NCBI RefSeq assembly: GCF_038050375.1
Contig: NZ_CP150886.1
Span: 992,001-1,056,000, forward strand
Source: Okeanomitos corallinicola TIOX110
GTDB lineage: Bacteria > Cyanobacteriota > Cyanobacteriia > Cyanobacteriales > Nostocaceae
Direction: 5' to 3'
DNA length: 64,000 nucleotides
In this document: piece by piece, positions 6,670 through 15,981 of the stretch
How positions within the stretch are numbered: position 1 is the stretch's first letter
How the letters are laid out: the number at the start of each line of letters is the position of its first letter
Program-made: the position numbers and the translations under genes
The notes under the pieces: model-generated
Database searches by the model: none
What the model saw: only the letters and a program-made list of their open reading frames with translations
Told to the model about the DNA's origin: nothing

Positions 6670-7410
6670 ATGGAAGTCATTCGACTAGATCAAGTTTGTT
6701 TATGGAGACGTACACAGGAAGAGTTTTCTTATGACTTGAAGAAAACTATACTATCCATAGTAGAAGGTAAATATCGCCAACCTGCCAAAAAATTAGTTTT
6801 AGATCATGTTGATTTAGTAGTTGACAAAGGCGAAAAAATTGGGATAATAGGTGCGAATGGTTCTGGTAAATCCACGCTGTTAAAAATAATTTCCGGAATC
6901 TTACAACCTACCACCGGAACAGTAAGAGTAAAGGGTCAAGTTGCTCCTTTGATTGAGTTGGGAGCGGGTTTTGATCCAGAAATTTCAGTTATGGACAATA
7001 TACTCCTTTATGGTGTATTGTTAGGATTTTCTAGGTCTGAGATGAAAGAAAGAGCCAGGTCTATTTTAGAGTTTGCGGAGTTGGAGGATTATGCTTTAGT
7101 TCCAGTCAAGGGTTTATCATCCGGTATGGTGGCTCGTTTGGGTTTTGCGATTGCTACGGATATGCAGCCGGATATTTTGATTTTGGATGAGGTTTTATCT
7201 GTGGGAGATGAGAGTTTTAAGAATAAGTGTAAGCAGCGGATGGATAGTTTTTGGGATGGGGATACTACTGTTTTAGTTGTTTCACATGATTTAGGATTCA
7301 TAAAAAGTTCTTGCGATCACGCGGTTTGGATTGAGAAAGGTAAATTAAACCTCATGGACAAGGCCGATAAAACAGTAGAATGTTATTTAAGTAATTTGAA
7401 ACCAATTTAA
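6670..7410 (+). CDS. wzt: ABC transporter ATP-binding protein for polysaccharide export (Wzt-like)
   Basis: 246 residues. Walker A GANGSGKST is at 61-69, the signature LSSGM at 149-153, Walker B DILILDE at about 168-174, and the switch His in VVSHD at about 206. This is the energy-supplying half of the exporter whose permease is at 3321-4127. It lacks the extra C-terminal carbohydrate-binding domain of the long Wzt proteins that recognise capped O-chains, so export is more likely coupled as in KpsT-type or short Wzt systems. It is followed by sugar-nucleotide and glycosyltransferase genes on the same strand. Confidence 0.9.
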   Translation: MEVIRLDQVCLWRRTQEEFSYDLKKTILSIVEGKYRQPAKKLVLDHVDLVVDKGEKIGIIGANGSGKSTLLKIISGILQPTTGTVRVKGQVAPLIELGAGFDPEISVMDNILLYGVLLGFSRSEMKERARSILEFAELEDYALVPVKGLSSGMVARLGFAIATDMQPDILILDEVLSVGDESFKNKCKQRMDSFWDGDTTVLVVSHDLGFIKSSCDHAVWIEKGKLNLMDKADKTVECYLSNLKPI

Positions 7411-7493
7411 ATTTGATGTAGTGCTAACTTGCATTTCGTAATTAAATTGTTACTACAAAATATTCATATTTGAAACTTGAAGCATCCCAACTT

Positions 7494-8219
7494 ATGTTTA
7501 GTGAAACTGCAATAGTTAAGAGTAACTTCATTGGCGAAAATACAGAAATTAAAAACTTTGTTGTAATTGAAGAAAACGTAAAAATTGGTAATAATGTTAT
7601 TATCCATCCTCATGTAACCATAGAATCGGGAGTAGTTATCGGAAATGGAGTGGAAATATTTCCAGGAGCATATATTGGTAAACAGCCAAAAGGAGCAGGT
7701 GCTACAACGAGAGTATTAGATTTTGAGCGAAAAATAGTTATAGCTGATAATTGCTCTATTGGTCCTAACAGCATAATTTATTATGATGTGGAGATTGGAA
7801 AAAATACTTTAATTGGTGATAACGCTTCTATCCGAGAAGGAGTTAAGATAGGAGAATTTTGTATTCTTAGTAGAGGAGTTACTGTAAATTATAATACTTG
7901 TATAGGTGATCGCACAAAAATTATGGATTTAACTCACATTACAGGTAACTGTGAAATTGGGGATGATGTATTTATAAGTGTTTTAGTAGCTACTACTAAT
8001 GATCGTGCAATTGGCAAATTGGGATATGATGAAGAACGTGTTCAAGGACCAAAAATTGGCAACAAAGTGGCTATTGGTGCAGGAGCAAACATTCTTCCTG
8101 GAGTTTGCATTGGTGACGGATCTGTCATTGCTGCTGCATCTGTAGTAAATAAAGATGTCCCATCTGGCAAAATGGTTGCGGGGAATCCAGCGCGTTCAAT
8201 TAAAACTGTAAGTGAATAA
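7494..8219 (+). CDS. fdtC: Left-handed beta-helix sugar N-acetyltransferase (FdtC/QdtC-like)
   Basis: About 241 residues from the ATG at 7494; a TTG at 7470 would add eight. The protein is almost entirely hexapeptide repeats ([IV]-G-x-x-x-x type: IGENTEI, IGNNVII, IGNGVEI, IGPNSII, IGDNASI, IGDGSVI), the left-handed beta-helix fold, ending [11 protein letters not shown]. With the FdtA-like isomerase and FdtB-like aminotransferase that follow, it would acetylate the 3-amino group of a dTDP-3-amino-3,6-dideoxyhexose. The exact sugar (Fuc3NAc or Qui3NAc) cannot be read from the sequence. The 177-bp gap to the next gene is AT-rich and without a recognised element. Confidence 0.75.
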   Translation: MFSETAIVKSNFIGENTEIKNFVVIEENVKIGNNVIIHPHVTIESGVVIGNGVEIFPGAYIGKQPKGAGATTRVLDFERKIVIADNCSIGPNSIIYYDVEIGKNTLIGDNASIREGVKIGEFCILSRGVTVNYNTCIGDRTKIMDLTHITGNCEIGDDVFISVLVATTNDRAIGKLGYDEERVQGPKIGNKVAIGAGANILPGVCIGDGSVIAAASVVNKDVPSGKMVAGNPARSIKTVSE

Positions 8220-8426
8220 AAATGTAACCACCTATGAAAACATTAATTTAATTAATCATCTATTTTGTAAATATCTTGCATGAATAAATTCATGATAGAA
8301 ATAAATTTAGTTTTTTGAAAACGCAATTGTACAAGTATAAAGTATATAGATTGCCGCGTTTATCAGATATCATGAATTCATTTACACATAACAGTATTGA
8401 TTGGCATTTTTAAACCTTGTAAATTT

Positions 8427-8837
8427 ATGATAAGCAACTGTAAAATTATAGAATTACCTAAAATAAAAGATCCTCGGGGAAACTTAACTTTTATAGAAGG
8501 TGGAAAACATATTCCATTTGACATTCAGCGTGTTTACTATCTATATGATGTTCCAGGTGGTGCAGAACGAGGTGGTCATGCTCACAAAGAGTTACATCAA
8601 TTAATTATCGCAATGTCTGGCAGCTTTGATATCTTGTTAGACGACGGGCATGATAAAAAACGTTTTTATTTAAATCGGTCTTATTATGGACTTTATATTT
8701 GCCCCATGATTTGGAGATCTATTGATAATTTCTCATCCGGTTCTGTTTGTATGGTTCTAGCATCTAACTTTTATGACGAAGCTGATTACTACAGAGACTA
8801 TGAAGACTTTTTAGGAGATGTATGGAAAACAAAATAG
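8427..8837 (+). CDS. fdtA: dTDP-4-oxo-6-deoxyglucose 3,4-ketoisomerase (FdtA/QdtA, WxcM-like cupin)
   Basis: 136 residues from the ATG at 8427 (a TTG at 8397 is in frame but adds an unlike leader). The single cupin domain has the hallmark [20 protein letters not shown] segment with the conserved His pair, then [18 protein letters not shown]. It converts dTDP-4-keto-6-deoxyglucose to the 3-keto isomer, the substrate of the aminotransferase encoded next. The gene overlaps the aminotransferase by 16 bp, which indicates translational coupling. Confidence 0.88.
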   Translation: MISNCKIIELPKIKDPRGNLTFIEGGKHIPFDIQRVYYLYDVPGGAERGGHAHKELHQLIIAMSGSFDILLDDGHDKKRFYLNRSYYGLYICPMIWRSIDNFSSGSVCMVLASNFYDEADYYRDYEDFLGDVWKTK

Positions 8838-9937
8838 TAAAAGTTCCATTTGTTAATATGGAAGCTAACTATAAAGAGATTCAGGAAGAACTAGACATAG
8901 CCTACCATAGAGTAATGCGATCAAGTTCGTACATTCTTGGTCAGGAAGTTGAGGCTTTTGAAAGTGAGTTTGCAAATTACTCTGAAACAAAATACTGTGT
9001 TGGAGTTGGTAATGGTTTGGATGCTTTACATCTTATTCTCAGAGCAATGGGAATTGGATCTGAAGATGAAGTAATAGTACCAGCCCACACATACATTGCT
9101 ACATGGCTGGCAGTTTCTTATGCTGGAGCAAAACCAATACCAGTAGAGCCTGATGAACAAACCTATAATATAAACACTACACTTATTGAGGCTGCTATTA
9201 CAAAACGTACTAAGGCGATTTTAGCAGTTCATCTTTATGGTCAACCTGCCGACATGGATGCTATTCAAGAAATTGCCAGAAGACACAATCTTAAAGTAAT
9301 TGAAGACGCAGCACAAGCTCATGGAGCAAGATATAAGGGTAAGCGTGTTGGTAGTTTGGGAGATGCAGCGGGTTTCAGCTTTTACCCTACCAAAAATCTA
9401 GGAGCTATTGGTGATGGAGGCGCAATAACAACTAATGACGCTGATTTAGCAGAGAAATTACGTATGTTGCGTAATTATGGTTCTCGTGTTAAGTATGAGA
9501 ATGAGATACAAGGTTTTAATACTCGTCTTGACGAAATGCAAGCCGCTTTCTTGAGAGTCAAGTTATCTAAATTAGATGATTGGAACAATCGTCGCGTAAA
9601 TGTAGCAAATCAATATTTAGAAAGTCTGACTGAATATACTCATTTAACTTTGCCTACTATTCCGAGTTGGGCTGAACCTGTGTGGCATTTATTTGTTATT
9701 CGTCATTCTGATAGACTGAACATAGAAAAGCACTTACATAACAATGGGATAGGGACACTTGTTCATTATCCAATTCCTCCACATTTATCAGGTGCTTATG
9801 CTGGGAACAATTGGGATGTAGGAAGTTTTCCTGTCACAGAGAAGATATCTCAAGAAATATTAAGTATACCGATGTCATTTCACATGACGTATGAAGAAGT
9901 ACAGACAGTCATAAAAAATTTAATTGAGGCAATTTAA
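8822..9937 (+). CDS. fdtB: PLP-dependent sugar 3-aminotransferase (FdtB/QdtB-like, DegT/DnrJ/EryC1)
   Basis: 371 residues of the DegT/DnrJ/EryC1/StrS fold. The PLP Lys is K191 in [16 protein letters not shown], and the Asp that contacts the pyridine nitrogen is D162 in EDAAQAHGA. It would transfer an amino group to C3 of the 3-keto-6-deoxyhexose made by the preceding ketoisomerase. It overlaps fdtA by 16 bp, and the following glycosyltransferase starts on the base after its stop. No rmlA or rmlB is in the window, so the dTDP-4-keto-6-deoxyglucose precursor must come from genes elsewhere. Confidence 0.88.
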   Translation: MENKIVKVPFVNMEANYKEIQEELDIAYHRVMRSSSYILGQEVEAFESEFANYSETKYCVGVGNGLDALHLILRAMGIGSEDEVIVPAHTYIATWLAVSYAGAKPIPVEPDEQTYNINTTLIEAAITKRTKAILAVHLYGQPADMDAIQEIARRHNLKVIEDAAQAHGARYKGKRVGSLGDAAGFSFYPTKNLGAIGDGGAITTNDADLAEKLRMLRNYGSRVKYENEIQGFNTRLDEMQAAFLRVKLSKLDDWNNRRVNVANQYLESLTEYTHLTLPTIPSWAEPVWHLFVIRHSDRLNIEKHLHNNGIGTLVHYPIPPHLSGAYAGNNWDVGSFPVTEKISQEILSIPMSFHMTYEEVQTVIKNLIEAI

Positions 9938-11017
9938 ATGGGAGTAAATCAACCATTAATTAGTGTTGTAATGACTACATACAATCACGAAAAATATATT
10001 GATGAATCCATACGAAGTGTATTAGAACAAACTTTTAGCAACTTTGAATTTATCATTGTCAATGATGGCTCTACTGATAACACTGATAAAATCATTCAAA
10101 GCTATTTAAATGACAATAGAATTATTTATATTTTTCAAGAAAATCAAGGACCTAGTGCTGCTGTTAATCAAGGTATTTTGAAAGCAAATGGAAAATACAT
10201 TGCTCTCATGTCTGGAGATGATATATGTTATCCTGAACGCTTACAGAAGCAGTATAACTATTCCAATTTAGAAGCAACAAGAATAATTTTTTCATGGGTT
10301 GATTTTATAGATGATGATAGTAATCAATTAGCCAGTAAACATTTTGCTAAAAACTTTTTTAATGCTACGAATAAAACTAGAGCAGAAATTTTGAAATCCT
10401 TATTTTTTAACGGTAATTATCTATGCAGTGTAACTGCATTTATTGAGAAAAACATACTATTAGAAGCTGGATTATTCAATCTCTCATCAATTCAGTTGCA
10501 GGATTTTGATATGTGGATAAAGCTAGTAAAAAAATATGAAATTTCCGTAATACCAGAAAAATTAGTCAAATACAGAATTCGTAATGATTCCAAAAATTTA
10601 AGCCATCCAAACAATAATTATCTACGATCTGGTTTTGAAAGTTGCCAAATATATAGAAATTTCTTCGATGATGTTTCCATAGAACTATTTAAAGAATCTT
10701 TTAGAGATAAAATAAAAAATAATGATTTTCATGAAGGTATTGAATATGAATTAGAAAAGGCTTTTTTATATCTGAATTCTAATTTTATTTATGTTAGAAA
10801 TATTGGTGCTGAGAAATTGTTTTACCTTTTACAAAATCATCATATTCTAGCTATTGCCAAAGAAAATTATAGTTTTGGATTAACTCAATTATATGAGCTA
10901 ACTAATGATATAGATAATTTAAATGGTATCTTCTCTAAATATAGTACAAGATTTTATAAAATTTATAAACTATGGATTAATTTGGCAAGGCTAATTAAGG
11001 CTAAAATAGTAAAATAG
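9938..11017 (+). CDS. Family 2 glycosyltransferase (GT-A)
   Basis: 359 residues. The N-terminal GT-A domain carries PLISVVMTTYNHEKYIDESI, NDGSTDNTD and the DXD-like SGDDI (metal/nucleotide-sugar binding), followed by the acceptor-side QDFDMWIK. The C-terminal 130 residues are helical and AT-rich, without a recognised domain. It starts directly after the stop of the aminotransferase, so it is translated in the same operon. The donor sugar is not predictable; the 3-acetamido sugar made by the adjacent enzymes is a reasonable candidate. Confidence 0.87.
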   Translation: MGVNQPLISVVMTTYNHEKYIDESIRSVLEQTFSNFEFIIVNDGSTDNTDKIIQSYLNDNRIIYIFQENQGPSAAVNQGILKANGKYIALMSGDDICYPERLQKQYNYSNLEATRIIFSWVDFIDDDSNQLASKHFAKNFFNATNKTRAEILKSLFFNGNYLCSVTAFIEKNILLEAGLFNLSSIQLQDFDMWIKLVKKYEISVIPEKLVKYRIRNDSKNLSHPNNNYLRSGFESCQIYRNFFDDVSIELFKESFRDKIKNNDFHEGIEYELEKAFLYLNSNFIYVRNIGAEKLFYLLQNHHILAIAKENYSFGLTQLYELTNDIDNLNGIFSKYSTRFYKIYKLWINLARLIKAKIVK

Positions 11018-11046
11018 AGATTACTCACAAAAAAGGTTGATGATAT

Positions 11047-12441
11047 ATGAAAATTCTTTTTCTTTCAGATTCTTATATGCAAGATGGATCTTTTGACCCA
11101 TTCAGAAAGGAAGTATTGCAAGCCATATCTTTGTATGGCAGTGAAACAAAGGCTGTCATAACCAACCATTTTTTGTATAGTAACAGTTCCAATATCAGAT
11201 TTTTTCAAAACTTCAACAAAGTAGTAGAGGATATAAGAAAGTTTAACCCCGATATTATTTTTTCTATTAATAGAGCAGGCTTAGTAAAAGAATTGACAGA
11301 TGTTATATCTACTGATGCAGTGTATATTACTTGGTTCATTGATTCTTACGAAAGAGTTCCAGAAAACCTACTAAAATTTACTACTCAAGATATTGTTTGG
11401 CTGACAGGATTAAGAGAATACACTGATAATTTTTGTTGCAGATACGGAGTAAAGACAGATAAAATAATTTTTTCACCATTTGCTACTAATACAGATGTTT
11501 TCTATCCTCAGAATCAGGAAAGAACCATTGATGGTTGCTTTGTAGGCACTGCATTTTCTAATCAGTCCTTTGTCAACACCTTAAATTGTGTGGCTGAAGA
11601 TGTAGAGGAAAGGAATATATTGATACATATTCTTGAATCTCATAAAAGTAACTACATCTTTGATATAGCAACTGTTTTGCAAGAAAAAGGATATACAAAT
11701 TATGAGGAACATACTAGAGAAAACTGGCAAATGATATTCGACGATCAGATATCAATTGAAAAAAGGATCAGATTTATTAGTACATTGCATGATTTTAATA
11801 TCAAAATATATGGTGAACCAAATCATCTGTGGATTCAGTATCTAAGCATTTATAAAAGTAGTATGCTTGCTAAATACCAGTATGAACCTATAAGAACACC
11901 AGAGGATTTAGCACACCTTTATAATAAATCAAAAATAGGAATTAATATTTTGCATCATCAAGCTTCAAATCACTCTCTACCAATTCGCGTTTTTGACTTA
12001 ATGGCTTGTAAAACTTTACTGCTTACAGAGAAAACATCAGTAAATGCTCTTCATCAGATAGGATTTATAGAAAATGTTGATTTTGTTTGCTTTGAAGATG
12101 AAAAAGATTTAAAACATAAATTTGAATTTTATTTAAAAAATGATACTGCAAGAGATAAAATAGTTGAGAGTGCTTATTTAAAAGTAAAAAATTTTCATAG
12201 TTTAAAAATAAGAATAGAAGAAGGTATTAGTAGATCACTTGGAGAAAAAGTCAATGTTAATAATTATAACCAACGAAAAATAGAAGTTATTGATTCTAGC
12301 TTATTCAAGCTGGTATCTCTTGAAAAAAGGGAAAAGTATTTACATTTTATAAAAAAACACTCACGCTTTTTCAAGAAGAGTTTCCCGGGTACTTGGGAGG
12401 TATTAAGGATAACAGCTTTGAAACTTAAAATATTACGTTAG
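11047..12441 (+). CDS. GT-B glycosyltransferase, CgeB-like (Glyco_trans_1_2)
   Basis: 464 residues. The N-terminal half resembles the CgeB/spore-coat-type GT-B domain (MKILFLSDSYMQDG, then FNPDIIFSINRAG and an aspartate-rich YITWFIDSY). The C-terminal half has the donor-binding pattern YNKSKIGINI...LPIRVFDLMACKTLLLTE, typical of family-1-like enzymes where the ExxxxG motif is modified. The tail from about residue 400 is basic. It is in the polysaccharide operon, 29 bp after the previous gene. Function within glycan assembly is inferred; the sugar is unknown. Confidence 0.75.
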   Translation: MKILFLSDSYMQDGSFDPFRKEVLQAISLYGSETKAVITNHFLYSNSSNIRFFQNFNKVVEDIRKFNPDIIFSINRAGLVKELTDVISTDAVYITWFIDSYERVPENLLKFTTQDIVWLTGLREYTDNFCCRYGVKTDKIIFSPFATNTDVFYPQNQERTIDGCFVGTAFSNQSFVNTLNCVAEDVEERNILIHILESHKSNYIFDIATVLQEKGYTNYEEHTRENWQMIFDDQISIEKRIRFISTLHDFNIKIYGEPNHLWIQYLSIYKSSMLAKYQYEPIRTPEDLAHLYNKSKIGINILHHQASNHSLPIRVFDLMACKTLLLTEKTSVNALHQIGFIENVDFVCFEDEKDLKHKFEFYLKNDTARDKIVESAYLKVKNFHSLKIRIEEGISRSLGEKVNVNNYNQRKIEVIDSSLFKLVSLEKREKYLHFIKKHSRFFKKSFPGTWEVLRITALKLKILR

Positions 12442-12511
12442 TTATGCAATATTTTATCTATAAATGACTGAATATAGCTACCATGCAGTAAAAAATATCT
12501 AGAAGACAAGT

Positions 12512-13339
12512 ATGAATTGTCCATCAACTAAATCAATATCAGTAATTCTAGTTAACTATAATGGAGCGGATATCTTAACAGACTGTATAAATTCATTAGA
12601 AAAATTTACCTCTAATGACAACTTAGAAATTATCATAGTTGATAATAACTCTCAAGATAATAGTATAGATAATTTAGAGAATAAATATGCTGATATTAAA
12701 TTGATGAAACTAATGAAAAATGTTGGTTTTGGAGCGGGAAACAATGCTGGTGCAAAAATAGCTACAGGGGAATTTTTATGTTTTTTAAATACTGATACAA
12801 TTCTTATAGAGAATACACCTCAAATACTATTAAATTATCTTCAACAATATCAAGATGTGGCAGTTGTAAGTCCTCGTATAATATTTAAAGATGGTAGTTA
12901 TCAATTATCTTCCGGGAAATTACCAAGCCTAATAGTAGAATTTTTTGACAAAATTAAATACGGATTAGATAGTAAATTTCATAGTATATTGTCAAGATTT
13001 TATGATAAACAAAATTCATTAACTAAAGAAGTAGGTTGGGTAACAGGTGCTTGTTTAATGATAAGGCGAGATGTATTTGACAAATTGGGAGGTTTTGATG
13101 AAACATTTTTTATGTATTTTGAAGATAAGGATCTTTGTAAACGAGTTAATGATGCTGCCTTTAAAGTGGTTTATTATCCACAAACGAGTTTAATTCATTT
13201 GTTAGGCGGAAGTTCCAGAAATGCAAAAAAAAGTGTTAACCATTATTATAGAAATAGTCAAATATATTACTATCAAAAACATCTAGGTACAATTCAAACG
13301 GCAATTTTAAAATTATATTTAAGAATTTCTGGTAAGTAA
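12512..13339 (+). CDS. Family 2 glycosyltransferase (rhamnosyltransferase-like)
   Basis: 275 residues. The GT-A core shows ISVILVNYNGADILTDCI, IIVDNNSQDNS, NVGFGAGNNAGA and the DXD-equivalent NTDT, plus VGWVTGACLMIRRDVFDKLG and EDKDLCKRV, the pattern of GT2 rhamnosyl-like transferases. The C-terminus with YYRNSQIYYYQKHLG is usual for this subgroup. It lies 70 bp after the CgeB-like enzyme in the same direction. Confidence 0.86.
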   Translation: MNCPSTKSISVILVNYNGADILTDCINSLEKFTSNDNLEIIIVDNNSQDNSIDNLENKYADIKLMKLMKNVGFGAGNNAGAKIATGEFLCFLNTDTILIENTPQILLNYLQQYQDVAVVSPRIIFKDGSYQLSSGKLPSLIVEFFDKIKYGLDSKFHSILSRFYDKQNSLTKEVGWVTGACLMIRRDVFDKLGGFDETFFMYFEDKDLCKRVNDAAFKVVYYPQTSLIHLLGGSSRNAKKSVNHYYRNSQIYYYQKHLGTIQTAILKLYLRISGK

Positions 13340-13431
13340 AGTTGAGTAAAAATTTAGCGATTAATTGTGATTGCATTTCACTACTAAATTCTTATGATAA
13401 AAGTTCAGTTACTTAATAAGTTTCTAAAAAA

Positions 13432-14562
13432 GTGATCAAAACTCGCATATTATTAATGATAGATGATGCTACCCTTGGTGGTGGACAAATGCACGTTTTT
13501 CTACTGGCAAAATATCTTGATAAATCTCAATTTGAAGTATCTATTGCCACAGAATCTCAAGGTTGGTTATTTGATACAGCATCAGCTTTAAATATACCTC
13601 TACATCAGCTAAATATTTCCAACAAAATAACATGGAAATCTTTTAAAAACGTTCAAGAACTACTCATTAAAAATCATTTTGATATTATACATACTCATGG
13701 AGGAACAGCAGGATTTTGGGGCAGATTAGTAGGTAAAATATCTAGTAAATCATCCAAAATAATTCATACTTATCATGGATTACACTATCTCAATCAAAAT
13801 AGCATTAAATCAAAAATTTTTAAATTAATTGATCAATTACTATTACTTATAACTAATCAAATCATCTGTGTTTGCAAAGCAGATTATGTGAGTGGGTTAG
13901 CTGCAAAAGTCGTAGCTCCTAATGCTTATACAATTATCTACAACGGTATCGAGATTGATAAATTTAGCAGCAATTTAGACCAACAAAAAGCCAGAAAAAT
14001 ATTTAATATAGAACCTGAAAAAATCATTTTTGGTAATGTAGCTAGATTGCATCCACAAAAAGGACATAAAATACTTTTACAAGCATTGGCTAAAATAGTT
14101 AATTCCTATACTAACACCCATTTATTAATTGTAGGTGATGGAGAAATAAGAGAAGAATTAATTAAAATCGCTCAAGAATTAGGAATTAAAAATCATGTTT
14201 CTTTTTTAGGTGCGCGTTCAGATATTTATGAATTTTTATCAGCTATTGATATTTTTGTATTACCTTCATTATGGGAAGGTCAACCTATAGCTTTATTAGA
14301 AGCATTAGCAATGGGTAAACCTTGTATTGCTTCTAATGTTAATGGTATTCCTGAAATTATTAATAATGGAATAAATGGGTATTTGGTAAATCCAAATGAT
14401 GTAGATAATTTATATGAGTTAATGACTTCATTAATATTAGATAAACAAAAATTTGAGCAGTTTTCCGTAAATGGTAAAATTACCGTTTCTGATATGTTTT
14501 CTGCTCAGAATATGGCAGATAAAACAGCACAAGTTTATACTAATCTTCTAATTAATAATTAA
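13432..14562 (+). CDS. Family 4 glycosyltransferase (GT-B)
   Basis: 376 residues from a GTG start. The N-terminal acceptor domain has DDATLGGGQMHVFLLAKYL and HTHGGTAGFWGR. The C-terminal GT4 domain has FGNVARLHPQKGHKILLQA, VGDGEIREEL, and the donor-binding E-x7-E in LPSLWEGQPIALLEALAMG (the retaining GT4 signature). It is the last gene of the polysaccharide locus before the toxin-antitoxin island. It is preceded by a 92-bp gap with no recognised element. Confidence 0.88.
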   Translation: MIKTRILLMIDDATLGGGQMHVFLLAKYLDKSQFEVSIATESQGWLFDTASALNIPLHQLNISNKITWKSFKNVQELLIKNHFDIIHTHGGTAGFWGRLVGKISSKSSKIIHTYHGLHYLNQNSIKSKIFKLIDQLLLLITNQIICVCKADYVSGLAAKVVAPNAYTIIYNGIEIDKFSSNLDQQKARKIFNIEPEKIIFGNVARLHPQKGHKILLQALAKIVNSYTNTHLLIVGDGEIREELIKIAQELGIKNHVSFLGARSDIYEFLSAIDIFVLPSLWEGQPIALLEALAMGKPCIASNVNGIPEIINNGINGYLVNPNDVDNLYELMTSLILDKQKFEQFSVNGKITVSDMFSAQNMADKTAQVYTNLLINN

Positions 14563-14625
14563 TTGTTATTCTTGGTATATGATAGAATATAAGAAATGTT
14601 GACTACTTAAACCAAGGAACAACCC

Positions 14626-15018
14626 ATGAACAACTCCATAGAACTTCCCAGCGGTAAAATTATCAACATCGCCCGATTTATTGCCCTAATTCCCAATAAT
14701 AACATTGACAGTGATTATCAACTAATTTTAGAAGGATATCCCCACCCCATTAAATTAGAAACATCAGACGCTCAACATCTGAAAACAATCTTGCAATCAA
14801 AACAAAATACCATAACTACTACCCACCAATCAACATGGAATCAACAGGAACAAATTCAAAAAAATCAAAAAGCAATGGCAGTTTTAGCACAACTTATGGA
14901 ACAAGATAAAAATATGTCCGATGAAGAATCTAGGGAAAGACAAGAAATATTTGAAAGTTTCAAAAAAAGAATGGATGCTGAAAGACCACAAGGGCAAAAA
15001 TTGTATTCAGAAGTATGA
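14626..15018 (+). CDS. Putative antitoxin partner of the PIN protein, uncharacterised family
   Basis: 130 residues with no family that I recognise. The N-terminus (MNNSIELPSGKIINIARFIA) looks like a small beta-rich domain. A Gln/Asn-rich linker (about 65-85) and a charged helical C-terminus (about 85-128) follow, a layout common in antitoxins whose tail wraps the toxin. An AAGGA ribosome binding site lies 7 bp before the ATG, and its stop overlaps the PIN gene start by 4 bp (ATGA). The tight overlap and the partner suggest a type II toxin-antitoxin pair; this is inference. Confidence 0.6.
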   Translation: MNNSIELPSGKIINIARFIALIPNNNIDSDYQLILEGYPHPIKLETSDAQHLKTILQSKQNTITTTHQSTWNQQEQIQKNQKAMAVLAQLMEQDKNMSDEESRERQEIFESFKKRMDAERPQGQKLYSEV

Positions 15019-15482
15019 TAGTATTTATTGACTCCAGTGTACTAGGAATTATTGCCAATCCTAATAAAATTGGTGAACCAAGCAAATGTAGAGAATGGCT
15101 TTACAAATTGCTTTCAAAAGGTGTGTATATCTGCTCCTCTCAGATTTGTGATTTTGAGGTTAGAAGAAATCTAATACTAGAATATCAGAGAAAACCTCAC
15201 TTAAATAGTATTGAGAATTTAGATAAACTTCCAGAAATAATCACATTTTTACCTATAGACTGGGAATTACTCAAAGAAGCATCTACACTTTGGGCTTCTG
15301 CTCGCAGTCAAGGAATACCAACAGCAGATAACAAAAGTTTAGATATTGATATTATTATCTGTAGTCATTGGCAAAAACTTAAAGAAGATTTTCCCGGTCG
15401 CTATATTGTCATAGCAACTACCAATGTCAAACATTTAAGTCGCTTTGCTGAAGCAAAAAACTGGATGGATATTCAATTTTAA
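15015..15482 (+). CDS. PIN-domain protein (putative toxin ribonuclease)
   Basis: 155 residues with a PIN-fold pattern: the first acidic residue in MIVFIDSSVLG, an internal acidic cluster in CSSQICDFEVRRNL, a third in ADNKSLDIDIIICSH, and the closing IATTNVKHLSRF. PIN toxins of the VapC group cut RNA using these acidic residues with Mg2+. It overlaps the upstream small gene by 4 bp. Its last codons coincide with the start of a 139-bp direct repeat (15477-15615). Confidence 0.75.
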   Translation: MIVFIDSSVLGIIANPNKIGEPSKCREWLYKLLSKGVYICSSQICDFEVRRNLILEYQRKPHLNSIENLDKLPEIITFLPIDWELLKEASTLWASARSQGIPTADNKSLDIDIIICSHWQKLKEDFPGRYIVIATTNVKHLSRFAEAKNWMDIQF

Positions 15483-15615
15483 AAACTTATTAAAGAAGTT
15501 GAGTATCTATTCAATTTCTAATCTTCCTTAGCATCTATTGATTTATTATTCTCAGCTATCCTCGATCTAATTAATTCTATATCTAAATTCAATTCATAAG
15601 CGATCGCCTCCACAC
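15477..15615. repeat. 139-bp direct repeat, copy 1 (relic of the Rpn-family gene 3' end)
   Basis: 15477-15615 aligns to 16410-16548 at a constant offset of 933 with no indel and about a dozen or more substitutions. On the minus strand it encodes GVEAIAYELNLDIELIRSRI followed by AENNKSIDAKED and a stop, a close copy of the C-terminus of the Rpn-family protein at 16451-17281. The rest of that gene copy is missing. Together with copy 2 it brackets the AbrB/PIN toxin-antitoxin module. Confidence 0.9.
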
Positions 15616-15687
15616 CAGGCAAGATTTTCAAACAATATATTTAAAATGAGTTTAAAAAGTTCTAAAAAATACCCAAAACATAACTTA

Positions 15688-15737
15688 TTGAATAGAAATT
15701 AGAAATATGTAATACTAAGAGTAAGAAAATTCTTACT
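15688..15737 (+). promoter_or_regulatory. Promoter and palindromic operator of the AbrB/PIN module
   Basis: AGTAAGAA (15720-15727) and TTCTTACT (15730-15737) form a perfect 8-bp inverted repeat with a 2-bp centre, 13 bp before the antitoxin ATG. A possible -35 TTGAAT (15688-15693) and -10 TAATAC (15710-15715) lie just upstream. The position fits an autoregulatory operator bound by the AbrB-fold antitoxin. This is inference from position and symmetry. Confidence 0.5.
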
Positions 15738-15750
15738 TGAGAGCAAGAAC

Positions 15751-15981
15751 ATGAGAATTACATCCAAAGGACAAGTAACTATTCCCGTAGAAATACGAGA
15801 GCAATTAGGACTTACACCCAACACAGAAGTAGAATTTGAAGTCATCGGAGACGCAGTTTACGTAAAAAAAATCAAAGCGAAACCCACCGCTGGTAAAACT
15901 CTAATAGAACAGATGCGAGGTAAAGCCACCGTCAAAATGACAACTGATGAAATCATGGCACTAACCCGACAAGACCAATGA
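15751..15981 (+). CDS. AbrB/SpoVT-type antitoxin (VapB-like)
   Basis: 76 residues. The swapped-hairpin AbrB DNA-binding domain spans about residues 1-45 (MRITSKGQVTIPVEIREQLG, LTPNTEVEFEV). The C-terminal 25 residues (LIEQMRGKATVKMTTDEIMA) form the toxin-binding helix. It overlaps the PIN gene by 4 bp (ATGA), the usual translational coupling of vapBC. A palindrome directly upstream is a likely target for its own repression. Confidence 0.92.
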   Translation: MRITSKGQVTIPVEIREQLGLTPNTEVEFEVIGDAVYVKKIKAKPTAGKTLIEQMRGKATVKMTTDEIMALTRQDQ

